The translations under genes were made by a program, and so were the position numbers. Shown here piece after piece: positions 36,660-44,760 of a stretch of 64,000 nucleotides of DNA (positions are counted from its first letter, which is position 1; the number at the start of each line of letters is the position of its first letter). The DNA is from Lysobacteraceae bacterium P (lineage in GTDB: Bacteria; Pseudomonadota; Gammaproteobacteria; Xanthomonadales; Xanthomonadaceae), in NCBI GenBank assembly GCA_005503055.1, contig SCOX01000005.1:124001-188000 (forward strand), given 5' to 3'. Below the pieces are notes generated by a model. It ran no database searches and was not told the DNA's origin. It saw nothing but the letters and a program-made list of their open reading frames with translations.

Positions 36660-37609
36660 TGCGCGCTGGCCTGTTCGAGTTGCGCCAGCTGCGCGGCGCC
36701 CAGCGAAAGGCGCGCGGCGGCGAGCAGTTCGTGCAGCTGTGCCACGCTGGTTGCGCTGGCGATGGGCGCGGCGACGGTCGGCTGCGCCATCAGCCAGGCC
36801 AGCGCCACCTGTGCCGGCGTGGCGCGCAGGTCGGCGGCGACGTCCTCCAGCGCCTGCACGATGCGCAGCCCACGCGGGTTGAGGTACTTGCCGATCGCGC
36901 CGGCGCGGGCGGCACTCTTGCCCAGGTCCGCTTCGCTGCGGTACTTGCCGGTCAGGAAACCGCTGGCCAGACCGTAATACGGGATCACCGCGATGCCGCG
37001 CTCGCGGGCCAGCGGTTGCAGCGCCTGCTCGAAGCCGGCGCGGGCGTAGAGGTTGTACTCCGGCTGCACCGTCTCGTAACGCGGCAGGCCGTGGCGTTGC
37101 GCCACGTCGAGGGCTTGGCCGAGGCGGTCGGCGGAGTAGTTGGAGGCGCCGATCGCGCGTACCTTGCCCTGCTCGATCAGACGGGCAAAGGCGCCCAATG
37201 TGTCGGCAAGCGGTGTGCCCGGATCGTCCTCATGGGCCTGGTAGAGGTCGATGACGTCGGTCTGCAGGCGCTGCAGCGAGCCTTCCACGGCGGCCTGGAT
37301 CGTGTCCGGGGCCAATCCACGGCAGCGCTCCCACTTGCCCAACTTGGTCGCCAGCGTGACCTGCGCGCGCTTGCCGCTGCGTTGGAACCAGCGTCCCAGG
37401 ATCGACTCCGACTCGCCGCCCTGATGGCCCGGAACCCAGTAGGAATACGAGTCCGCGGTGTCGATCAGGTCGAATCCGGCGTCAACGAAGGCATCCAGCA
37501 AGGCGAACGAGGTGGCCTCGTCCGCGCTCCAGCCGAACACGTTGCCGCCCAGGGCGAACGGGGCGACGCGCAGGGTGGACCGGCCGAGGGGGCGGGAATT
37601 CGGGCGCAT
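36656..37609 (-). CDS. Aldo/keto reductase
   Basis: A 317-residue TIM-barrel NAD(P)H oxidoreductase of the Tas/YajO-type group. The catalytic tetrad is visible as FDLIDTADSYSYWVPG (Asp and Tyr), ATKLGKW (Lys) and DLYQAHEDD (His). The cofactor region near the C-terminus has IPYYGLASGFLTGKY and PIASATSVAQL. ATG 37609 is preferred because MRPNSRPLGRSTLRVAPFALG matches family starts in its later part; an upstream ATG at 37639 would add ten residues. It overlaps the EamA transporter gene downstream. Confidence 0.9.
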   Translation of the reverse strand: MRPNSRPLGRSTLRVAPFALGGNVFGWSADEATSFALLDAFVDAGFDLIDTADSYSYWVPGHQGGESESILGRWFQRSGKRAQVTLATKLGKWERCRGLAPDTIQAAVEGSLQRLQTDVIDLYQAHEDDPGTPLADTLGAFARLIEQGKVRAIGASNYSADRLGQALDVAQRHGLPRYETVQPEYNLYARAGFEQALQPLARERGIAVIPYYGLASGFLTGKYRSEADLGKSAARAGAIGKYLNPRGLRIVQALEDVAADLRATPAQVALAWLMAQPTVAAPIASATSVAQLHELLAAARLSLGAAQLAQLEQASAQ

Positions 37610-37837
37610 GGGGGTCGGCACGCGAGTAGGGGGACACATGATGCGATGCGTTCTAGCCCAGGGGCAGGTGCGCGTTGCAACGCGGTGTTGCGATCGCGGC
37701 CATCGTGGCCCGCGCCGCGCCGATTACAGCCATACGGGGACGCCATGCACGCAATCGGCCGCCTTTCTGCTACCGTTTGTGCCGATGAAACCGCGGCGCG
37801 AAGGGGGTCGACGCTGCCCCGGGGACAGGGACGCAGC

Positions 37838-38947
37838 ATGGTCATAGCCTCTGGCAATTCGGGCCGGATTCTGGTCGTCGACGACCAGAACGTGAACCTG
37901 CGCGTCGTCGGCACGCTGCTGGCGCGGCAGGGATACGAAGTCGTGTCCGCCAGCTCCGGCGAGGAAGCGCTGCAGCGCTATATCGAGAGCCCGCCGGACC
38001 TGATCCTGCTCGACATGATGATGCCGGGCATGGACGGCTTCGACGTCATCGCCGCCCTGCACGAACTGGGTCCGCTGCAGGTTCCGGTGGTCTTCGTCAC
38101 CGCGGCGCACGATCGCGACCTGTTGCTGCGCGCCTTCGACGCCGGCGTGGTCGATTACGTCACCAAGCCCTTCCTGCCCGAGGAGCTGCTGGCGCGCGTG
38201 AATGCGCACGTCGGCCTCAAGCTCACCCGCGATCGCCTGGAGCGCGTGGCGCGCGAGCGCGAGGAACTGGTCAACCTCGTCGCCCACGATCTCAAGAATC
38301 CGCTGAGCAGCGTGGTCTTCGCCGCCGAACTCCTGCGCAGCGGCCTGTGCAAGACCGAGCGCATCCCGCGCTACCTGCAGATGATCCACGAAAGCGCCGA
38401 CGACGCGCTGGGCTACATCCACCATTACCTGGAAAGCCAGGCCGATCCGCGCCCGGACGACGCCGCCAGCGGCGGCCGCGCGGACCTGTGCGAAACGCTG
38501 GAGTGGCTGCACAAGCGCTACGAAATGCAGCTTGAAGCGCGCGGCATCCGCGTCGACTTGCGCCTGCCGGCGGCGGCGACGCAGGTGAACATCCATCCGC
38601 GCGTGCTGCGCCAGGTGGCCGAGAACCTGGTCACCAACGCCATGAAGTACGCGCCCGATTCGGAACTGCTGCTCACCGCGCGCGCCGGCGCGCCCGGCTA
38701 CTGGCAGCTGGTCGTGGCCGACCGCGGGCCGGGCATCGCGCCCGAGCGTCAGAAGGAACTGTTCACGCCGTTCGTCCGCCTGCACGACGACCCGCAGTAC
38801 AACGGCCTGTCGAACGGACTGGGCCTGTCGCTGGCCAAGCGCATCGTCGCCCGTGCCGGCGGCCAGCTCTGGTACGAGCCCCGCCGCAACGGCGGAGCGC
38901 GTTTCATCATCGAGCTGCCGGAAGCGCCGTCGTCGATGCTGGTGTAG
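37838..38947 (+). CDS. Receiver-histidine kinase fusion
   Basis: A 369-residue cytoplasmic protein with the domains in reversed order: an N-terminal receiver (phospho-acceptor Asp59 in LLDMMMPGMDG, Thr88, Lys110 in VTKPF), a short coiled linker, a HisKA domain with His150 in NLVAHDLKNPLSS and a HATPase (NLVTNAMKYAP, VVADRGPGIAPE, GLGLSLAKRIV). There is no input or membrane domain, so it is likely a second tier of a phosphorelay, driven by another kinase. ATG 37838 begins the receiver. It shares a 228-base divergent region with the aldo/keto reductase gene. No response-regulator gene is next to it. Confidence 0.92.
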   Translation: MVIASGNSGRILVVDDQNVNLRVVGTLLARQGYEVVSASSGEEALQRYIESPPDLILLDMMMPGMDGFDVIAALHELGPLQVPVVFVTAAHDRDLLLRAFDAGVVDYVTKPFLPEELLARVNAHVGLKLTRDRLERVAREREELVNLVAHDLKNPLSSVVFAAELLRSGLCKTERIPRYLQMIHESADDALGYIHHYLESQADPRPDDAASGGRADLCETLEWLHKRYEMQLEARGIRVDLRLPAAATQVNIHPRVLRQVAENLVTNAMKYAPDSELLLTARAGAPGYWQLVVADRGPGIAPERQKELFTPFVRLHDDPQYNGLSNGLGLSLAKRIVARAGGQLWYEPRRNGGARFIIELPEAPSSMLV

Positions 38948-38965
38948 GCCAGCGTCCCTCGACGA

Positions 38966-39376
38966 TCAGTGCTCCACGTGCGTCTGCTGGCGCGAGGCCG
39001 CAGTACGGCGCGGCGTCGGCGCACGACGACCGCTGCCGCGGCGGGCTTCCACGCGACGCGAGGAACCCTCGATCGCCTCCTGGCCATTCAGCTCTTCCTC
39101 CGCCTGGCGCGCCCGGCGCTTGGCGGCGTACCAGAGCAGGCCCGCGCCTGCGACGGCCGCGGCGATCAGCACGGGGTTGCGGCGCACGAACCCGCCGGCC
39201 ACGCGCGCGCCGCCCTTGAGCGCGCCGAGCTTGGCGCCTGCATCCAGCCATTGGCCCGCGTGCTGAGTCACCGCGGGTACGGAATGACGCAGGTTCTCGC
39301 CCACGTTGCGGAGGTTGTCGCCGAGCAGCGAGGCCAGGTCGAGCGCGCGTTCGGGGAGCGAAGTGAGCTTCGTCAT
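38966..39376 (-). CDS. Hypothetical membrane protein with a basic C-terminal tail
   Basis: A 136-residue protein. The first 70 residues are amphipathic helix (LTSLPERALDLASLLGDNLR), a glycine-rich hydrophobic stretch with one transmembrane segment (NPVLIAAAVAGAGLLWYAA) lies at about 69-87, and the tail is strongly Arg/Ala-rich. It resembles small DUF883/YqjD-like or stress-related membrane proteins in layout, but I do not recognise a family. ATG 39376 is chosen as the first Met of the helical region. It faces the kinase gene, with 18 bases between the stops. Confidence 0.65.
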   Translation of the reverse strand: MTKLTSLPERALDLASLLGDNLRNVGENLRHSVPAVTQHAGQWLDAGAKLGALKGGARVAGGFVRRNPVLIAAAVAGAGLLWYAAKRRARQAEEELNGQEAIEGSSRRVEARRGSGRRAPTPRRTAASRQQTHVEH

Positions 39377-39508
39377 GGTGCCAATCCTGTTTCGAGTCGG
39401 AACCCAGTGTCGGCAAGCCATCGTTGAAGCAGCGTGAGCGCGCGGCCCGGTTGCCGGCCCCCGGCTGAATGCCGATCATGGCCGCCATCACACCGTCGCG
39501 GCGCCGCC

Positions 39509-40186
39509 ATGATCCGAGTCCTGCCCAACGTGCTCTCCGCCGCCGAACTGCAGGCGGCGCGCGATCTGATTCCGCAGGTGCGCTTCGGCGACGGTCGCAT
39601 GACCAATCCCGACTCGACGATCAAGCAGAACCTGCAAGCGCCTCAGGACGACCCGGCCAACCAGCGCATCGCGCTGATCGCACGCGACGCGCTGATGCGT
39701 TTCCCGGAGCTGCGCGTGTTCGCGCAGCCGCGCACGATGGCGCGCACGACGGTGGTGCGCTACGAGCCGGGCATGAACTACGGCTGGCACGTCGACGAAG
39801 CGTTGTTCCCGTCCACGCCGCCGATCCGCAGCGACCTGTCGTGCACGGTATTCCTCAACGATCCATCCGAGTACGACGGCGGCGAGCTGACGATCCAACT
39901 CGGCGCGCAGGAGCTGTCGTACAAGCTCGACGCCGGCAGCGCGATCCTCTATCCGTCCACGACCATCCACCGCGTCACGCCGGTGACGCGCGGTGTGCGC
40001 ATCGCCGCGATCACCTGGCTGCAGAGCTGGGTCGCCGACAGCAGCCAGCGCGAACTGCTGATCCAACTGGAAGAAGCGCGCGCACTGGCAGCCAGCGGCG
40101 GCGCCACGCAGGCAGAGCGCCAGCGACTGCAGGTGCTGCTCGAATCGTTGCGGACGAACCTGTTCCGAATGTGGGCCGATACGTAA
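39509..40186 (+). CDS. PKHD-type Fe(II)/2-oxoglutarate dioxygenase (PiuC family)
   Basis: A 225-residue PKHD-type hydroxylase of the YbiX/PiuC family. The iron ligands are His94 and Asp96 (YGWHVDEALF) and His154 (TTIHRVTPV), with Arg164 expected to bind 2-oxoglutarate. ENDPSEYDGGEL-like LNDPSEYDGGELTI is also conserved, as is the start MIRVLPNVLSAAELQAARDL. Such genes are often iron-regulated and next to siderophore receptors; here it lies 8.5 kb from that operon, so any functional tie is inference. ATG 39509 is the conserved start. Confidence 0.92.
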   Translation: MIRVLPNVLSAAELQAARDLIPQVRFGDGRMTNPDSTIKQNLQAPQDDPANQRIALIARDALMRFPELRVFAQPRTMARTTVVRYEPGMNYGWHVDEALFPSTPPIRSDLSCTVFLNDPSEYDGGELTIQLGAQELSYKLDAGSAILYPSTTIHRVTPVTRGVRIAAITWLQSWVADSSQRELLIQLEEARALAASGGATQAERQRLQVLLESLRTNLFRMWADT

Positions 40187-40196
40187 CGCGCCGTCC

Positions 40197-40276
40197 GTAG
40201 CGCGCAATGACATTGCGCCGGCTTTTCTCCGGCGCCGTGGCGCGCGGTGCAATGCGCTTGGCCTATTGCACCCTAC
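40197..40276. repeat. 80-bp GTAG/CTAC palindromic repeat, second sequence type
   Basis: The element starts GTAGCGCGCAATGACATTGCG and ends CCTATTGCACCCTAC, here quoted by its ends: GTAGCGCGCAATG at the left and ATTGCACCCTAC at the right. It contains the hairpin CGCCGGC-TTTTCT-CCGGCG. It has the same length and terminal tetranucleotides as the elements at 17934 and 20494 but a different core. A degraded relative (AATAGGCGAAGCGCATTGCG) lies at about 44607-44630. Confidence 0.72.
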
Positions 40277-40297
40277 GATCCCAAGTCCGACGACGCA

Positions 40298-41371
40298 TCA
40301 GGCACGCCGACGGCCTTCGCTCGTTTCCTCGTCAAACGTCACGACGAAGTGTTCCGGCGACAGCGCTTGGAGGAACCCCCGGGCGTCGAACGCCTCGCCT
40401 GCCGACCACGCGCCCGCGCCTGCAACGTCACCCGCCAGCACGCGCTCCAGCGCCTCGACGATGAGCGGTGCCGTCACCGCGTAGATATCGCGACCCTGCG
40501 CCCAGGCACGGCGCGTGACATCGCCACGCCGTACGCGCACGTCCAGCACGAATCGTTGCGACGAGCGTCCACGCTCGTCCGCCGGCACCGGTGCTGGCGT
40601 CCGCGGATCGCGCAGATCGCGCAGCGGTGCCAGATTCATGTACGCACGCACGCTCGGGCAGCGCAGGTGGCGCGCGATCGCAACGATCTCCGACAACGAC
40701 AGCATCACCGTGTCCTGTGTCCCCAATGGCGACGGGAACTGCCACTGACGCGTGGGCGCTGGATCGGGGATCGCAAGCAGCGCACCATCGCGGACGATCC
40801 AGCGCGGCCCGTGGTTGCGTTCGCCAGTGATGCGCGTGCCGCGCGTGGGACGCCAGCCGTCCAGGCCGACGCCGATGTCGATCGCGTCCGCGTCGGGCCA
40901 GTCGCCCATCAATGCGGTCGCGAGCAGGTCGGCGAACGCGCCGTAGAACGCGACCGACGGCATCGCGACGATTCCCGCTTCGCGCGCGGCCCCGTCCTGC
41001 TCGAACACGGCCAGCGCCGCGCGTTGTTCCGCGCTGGTGTCGAGGTAATGCGCGCCGCCGCGCAATGCCGCTTCCATCAACGGAACCGTGGTGTCGAGGA
41101 AGGGACCGGCGGCATTGATGACTGCCGACGCGCCGCGCAGTGTCCTGTCCAATGCCGCCGCGTCATCCACCTCGGCCACATGGCAGACCAGGCCCGGATG
41201 CGCGCGCGCCATCGCCGCCAGCTTCGTCACGTCGCGCCCGCACAACACGGGCGCATGTCCGCGGCGCAGCAACTCCTCCACGATGAATCGACCTGTGTGG
41301 CCGGTGGCGCCGTATACCACCACCGGCCCCTTCGCGTTTTGCGAGTGCATGCGTTGCATGGTCGGCCTCAT
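40298..41371 (-). CDS. Saccharopine-dehydrogenase-like NAD(P)-binding oxidoreductase
   Basis: A 357-residue protein. The N-terminal Rossmann domain has PVVVYGATGHTGRFIVEELL, followed by VINAAGPFLDTTVPLMEAAL and AHYLDTSAEQ. That set marks the saccharopine dehydrogenase/trans-acting enoyl reductase group. The C-terminal half has SEIVAIARHLRCPSVRAYMN, a typical substrate-domain feature, though substrates are diverse and unknown. ATG 41371 overlaps the stop of the alpha/beta hydrolase gene (ATGA), so the two are coupled. It is the last gene of an operon with the hydrolase, a zinc-ribbon miniprotein and possibly an AraC regulator. Confidence 0.85.
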   Translation of the reverse strand: MRPTMQRMHSQNAKGPVVVYGATGHTGRFIVEELLRRGHAPVLCGRDVTKLAAMARAHPGLVCHVAEVDDAAALDRTLRGASAVINAAGPFLDTTVPLMEAALRGGAHYLDTSAEQRAALAVFEQDGAAREAGIVAMPSVAFYGAFADLLATALMGDWPDADAIDIGVGLDGWRPTRGTRITGERNHGPRWIVRDGALLAIPDPAPTRQWQFPSPLGTQDTVMLSLSEIVAIARHLRCPSVRAYMNLAPLRDLRDPRTPAPVPADERGRSSQRFVLDVRVRRGDVTRRAWAQGRDIYAVTAPLIVEALERVLAGDVAGAGAWSAGEAFDARGFLQALSPEHFVVTFDEETSEGRRRA

Positions 41372-42270
41372 GCCGCTGCCGCGGCGGTGGACGAGGCATG
41401 CAGCTCCGCTTCCTGCACTGCCAGCAGGTGCGCACGCAGCTCGCGATTGAACGCCTCCGGCCGCTCTTCAGGAAAGAAGATGCGTGCACCAGGGAAGTCG
41501 ATGCGGCGCGTCGTGCCGGGAATCGTGCGTTGCAGCCAGCGCGACCATTCGAGCGGGAAGTACACGTCGTCGGTTCCCCACGCGATCAGCGTCGGCGCCT
41601 GCAGCGTGCGCAGACCGTCCTCGATCGCCAGCGTATGGCGGCAATCGAATGCGTTGACGAAGCGTTCGAGCTCGACCAGGCGCCGCGCCGATTGCACGAA
41701 TGGCTGCAGGTACGCGTCGATGGTGGCATCGCCCACTTCGTCCGGACGTTCGTATGCAGGTGCGAGTGCGGACCGGAACACGGTCTTGTCTGCGACCATC
41801 GTGCGGATCGTGTCCGGAAGCCCGCCTGCGGCGACCATCGCCACGAACGGCTGGAACGCTTCCGGCGGCCAGTTGTCGTGCGCATCGCAGTTGCTCAGGG
41901 TGAGGCTGCGCAGGCGCTGCGGATACAGCGCGGCGAAGATCTGGCAGATGCCGCCGCCACTGTCGTTTCCGATCAGGTCCACGCGTTCGATGCCCAGCGC
42001 GTCGAGGAATTGCGCCAGCATGTGCGCATTGGCCGTGACCGATACGTCCTGTCCTTCGGCCGCCTCGGTGTGACCGTGGGCGAGCAGGTCGACGGCAATG
42101 CAGCGACGCACGTCCTGCAGCACGTCGAGCTGGTGCCGCCACAGGTAGCCATTGAGCAAGACGCCATGGACGAACAGCGCGACGGGGCCGCGACCGCGCT
42201 CCACGTAGCCGATGTTGCCGGACGGTGTCGCCACCGTCCGGCGATCGGCGAAGAAGGTCGACGCGTCCAT
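41368..42270 (-). CDS. Alpha/beta hydrolase with an Asp-type nucleophile elbow
   Basis: A 300-residue alpha/beta-hydrolase. The oxyanion region is LFVHGVLLNGYLW, the nucleophile elbow is LIGNDSGGGICQ with Asp in the nucleophile position (as in haloalkane/fluoroacetate dehalogenases), and a third acid lies in WGTDDVYFP. Where the family usually has a catalytic His (GHFPQEERPE type), this protein has GARIFFPEERPE, without His. This suggests altered or lost hydrolase chemistry; related GARxFFP sequences exist, as I recall. It overlaps its neighbours by one and four bases. The substrate is unknown. Confidence 0.85.
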   Translation of the reverse strand: MDASTFFADRRTVATPSGNIGYVERGRGPVALFVHGVLLNGYLWRHQLDVLQDVRRCIAVDLLAHGHTEAAEGQDVSVTANAHMLAQFLDALGIERVDLIGNDSGGGICQIFAALYPQRLRSLTLSNCDAHDNWPPEAFQPFVAMVAAGGLPDTIRTMVADKTVFRSALAPAYERPDEVGDATIDAYLQPFVQSARRLVELERFVNAFDCRHTLAIEDGLRTLQAPTLIAWGTDDVYFPLEWSRWLQRTIPGTTRRIDFPGARIFFPEERPEAFNRELRAHLLAVQEAELHASSTAAAAA

Positions 42271-42407
42271 CACTTGCTCCGCTCCGCTTCGCTCAGCTTG
42301 CGCGCGCAATCCTCGCAGCACACTTCGACGGCGCGTCCGCCGATGGTGACTTCGATGCGGTTCTCGTCCAGGGGGTAATCGCAGACGGCACAGGTGTTCT
42401 CGCTCAT
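42270..42407 (-). CDS. Zinc-ribbon miniprotein
   Basis: A 45-residue protein with two Cys pairs, CAVCDYPL and VCCEDCARKL, plus an acidic middle (DENRIEVTIGG). The pattern is that of a small zinc-ribbon/TRASH-like metal-binding domain. It starts at ATG 42407, and its stop shares one base with the start of the hydrolase gene (TGATG), so the genes are translationally coupled. It probably binds zinc or another metal; the role beside the hydrolase is unknown. Confidence 0.82.
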   Translation of the reverse strand: MSENTCAVCDYPLDENRIEVTIGGRAVEVCCEDCARKLSEAERSK

Positions 42408-42509
42408 GACACGCTCCGTTGAAGCCCGGCGATTCCGGGCACGCTCATCGGAACATTCGCGCGGCGTGGTCGCTGTCGGATTCTTTAGCGATCGCACGCG
42501 CGGGCGCGT

Positions 42510-43346
42510 TCAGGCGCTCTTCGCCATCGCGCTGGCGCGGAACGCGGACGGCGTGCGGCCGTAAGCCTGCTTGAACGCGGCGGTGAAATGGCTGTGGCTG
42601 GAGAAGCCCAGATCCATCGCCAGCGCCGAAACGTCCTCGCACTGCGCGATGCGATCCAGCGCGCGCGCCAGGCGCAGGCGCAGGTGGTAGCGGTGCAGCG
42701 GCAGACCTTCGACCTGCGCGAACGCCTGGGTGAGATACACCGGCGAGCCGCCGATCTGCTCGGCGATCTCGGCGAGTTTCCATTGCCGGCCCAGGTCGCT
42801 GGCGAGCAGAACTTTCACCCGATCGACCAGTCGCCGACGCGCCTGCGTGGCGGTCGTTTCGTACGCAGTGCGCGGGCCGAGGCTGCGTGAAACGAGCGTC
42901 ACCGCAAGCACTTCCGCCTCCAGCGGTTCGATGCCGCCGTGTCGCAGGCTGTGGCGCAACAGCGCGACCAGCGCCTGCGCGCGCGGATCGATGCGCAGCG
43001 ATTGCAAGCGATACGAAGGTTCGTCGTTGCGCTGCATCAGACCGGGTGGCGAAAGCTCGCGCAGCAGTTCCGGCGTCACGGCGAGGACCAGGCTGGCATC
43101 GCCGCCGTCGACCGGATGGCTCACCTGGTAGCCCTGCCCGGCATTGAAGAACAGCACGTGGTTGGCGTCGGCCACCGCTTGGTCGTCCCCGACGTGGCGC
43201 GCGTACAGGCCACGGTACGGAAACACCAGGTGCGTCGCCGCCGCGCATTCCTCCGCGCTGCGGTGCCGGCACGTGCCCGCGCAGAAGACGTCCTTCACCT
43301 TGACGGTGCCGGTGTCCAGCAGCGAATGGATCGCGAAGTCCGACAT
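42510..43346 (-). CDS. AraC-family transcriptional regulator
   Basis: A 278-residue regulator. The N-terminal half has an AraC-cupin look with Cys residues (KDVFCAGTCRHRSAEECAAA, three in 14 residues), a possible redox or metal sensor. The C-terminal 100 residues hold the paired helix-turn-helix motifs, with KLAEIAEQIGGSPVYLTQAF and DVSALAMDLGFSSHSHFTAAF, ending with KQAYGRTPSAFR. ATG 43346 is chosen as it begins the conserved part. It lies 102 bases upstream of the zinc-ribbon gene on the same strand and is its likely regulator. Confidence 0.9.
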   Translation of the reverse strand: MSDFAIHSLLDTGTVKVKDVFCAGTCRHRSAEECAAATHLVFPYRGLYARHVGDDQAVADANHVLFFNAGQGYQVSHPVDGGDASLVLAVTPELLRELSPPGLMQRNDEPSYRLQSLRIDPRAQALVALLRHSLRHGGIEPLEAEVLAVTLVSRSLGPRTAYETTATQARRRLVDRVKVLLASDLGRQWKLAEIAEQIGGSPVYLTQAFAQVEGLPLHRYHLRLRLARALDRIAQCEDVSALAMDLGFSSHSHFTAAFKQAYGRTPSAFRASAMAKSA

Positions 43347-43488
43347 GCTGGCGGCGAGCTTATCGCAGGCCCGGTCGAGCGGGCGCGTGGGTGGGATGAA
43401 CGCGATGCATGGGCCTGCGGTGCGGGCGCGCATCGTGCGCGGCCGGCCATTCGAACCCGGCGCCGCCGGGCGCGCTGTCGGAATCTTT

Positions 43489-43572
43489 AGATCGCCGCCA
43501 AGGCGGCGGGACATGCCGTCAGATCGCCGCCAAGGCCGCGGGACATGCCGTCAGATCGCCGCCAAGGCCGCG
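43489..43572. repeat. 32-bp tandem repeat across the sulfotransferase stop codon
   Basis: AGATCGCCGCCAAGGCSGCG followed by GGACATGCCGTC is repeated at 43489-43520 and 43521-43552, and a third partial copy (20 bases) runs from 43553 to 43572. The third copy encodes the last residues of the sulfotransferase-like gene (ALAAI and stop), so the two full copies carry extra, untranslated versions of its 3' end. Confidence 0.85.
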
Positions 43573-44558
43573 ATCCAGGCTTCCGCGTCGTCGATCTCGA
43601 CGGCGAAGGTCTGCATCGAAAGCGCGAGGTCGTGCTCGCGATCGTCGCGTCCGTAGCCGTGCGACTGCGCTTTCGAGTACCGCCCCCACGCCGGCGATGC
43701 GACCGCGGCGGCGACGTGCGCGACATCCAGCCCGAAGTGCGCGGCGACGTGTTGCAGTTCGCGGTCCGGGAAGGACAGAAGCGCGTCGAAATCCAGGCGG
43801 ATCACGCGGTCCCCGTCGCGACCTTTCGCGATCGCGTCGAAGCGCATCTGCTCGGCGAGCCAACCCATGGCGCACTGGCGATGCAGCGGAATCTGATGCA
43901 GCGAGAGGTGGCGCGCGATGCCGTGGTGTTGCAGGTAGCGCAAGCGCTCGGCGGCGGCGCTTGCCGCGTCGAACACCGAGGCAGGCGATTTCAGCAAGGC
44001 AGCCAGGTACGGGCGCAGCGGCATGTCGAGCAACACCGCGCGCAAGCCGCGCTGTTGCGCGAGCAGCGGTGCGATCAGCCCATTGCAGCTGCTCGTGGCC
44101 TTGACCACGCTGCGCGAATGCGGCGGCAAGGCCTGCGACCAGCGCGTCCAGAGCGCGCGCAGCGTGTCGTCGGCCTGCGTCGGGGACAAGCGCGAAACCG
44201 GTTCGTCCAGCGTCGGCCACGCCTCGGCGAGCGTGCGCAGCGGCAGCGGCTCGCGCACCGGCTGCACCTGCGGCCAGGTGTCGAGCAGGCGACTGAGCAG
44301 CGTGGAACCGCAATGGCCGATGTGGAAGATCGCGTGCGCGGTCGGCGCCTCACGGCTCGACAACGATGCGGCCCGGTGGGACAGCAGCGCATCGAGTGGC
44401 AGCCAGCCGCCCTCGGCGTTGGGCGGCAGCGCGCGGTCGTCGAGGAACGACGCCTCGCGCCGTTGCGCTGCATCCAATCGCAGCCACAGCACGCGCTGCC
44501 CGACGAGGTCGAGCTTGTACGGCAGGAATTCGGGCTGGTCGAGAGGCGAGGCGGTCAT
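43551..44558 (-). CDS. Sulfotransferase-like protein
   Basis: A 335-residue protein with a P-loop-like PAPS-binding motif at about residues 78-94 (AIFHIGHCGSTLLSRLLDTW), as in the sulfotransferase family, and a later VRLDFDALLSFPDRELQHVA-type segment (RLDFDALLSFPDREL). Such genes occur across proteobacteria, often annotated sulfotransferase family without a known acceptor. The C-terminus ends AEAWIAALAAI; its 3' end lies in a 32-bp tandem repeat. ATG 44558 begins MTASPLDQPEFLPYKLD. No partner genes are evident. Confidence 0.78.
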   Translation of the reverse strand: MTASPLDQPEFLPYKLDLVGQRVLWLRLDAAQRREASFLDDRALPPNAEGGWLPLDALLSHRAASLSSREAPTAHAIFHIGHCGSTLLSRLLDTWPQVQPVREPLPLRTLAEAWPTLDEPVSRLSPTQADDTLRALWTRWSQALPPHSRSVVKATSSCNGLIAPLLAQQRGLRAVLLDMPLRPYLAALLKSPASVFDAASAAAERLRYLQHHGIARHLSLHQIPLHRQCAMGWLAEQMRFDAIAKGRDGDRVIRLDFDALLSFPDRELQHVAAHFGLDVAHVAAAVASPAWGRYSKAQSHGYGRDDREHDLALSMQTFAVEIDDAEAWIAALAAI

Positions 44559-44760
44559 GGGACGAGTGTAGAGCAGCGCGGATTGCCGGGTTCGTGGAGG
44601 TGAAATAGGCGAAGCGCATTGCGCCGCACGTCACGGCATCGGAAAGTCCGACTCCGAGGCCATCCATGGCGATACGTGGCGGGGGTCGGCTCGCTCGGCC
44701 GCGCCATCCATGGCGCGGCGTTCGGAAGCTCGCGCGGCAGTGCCGCGCAAGCGGGCGTCC

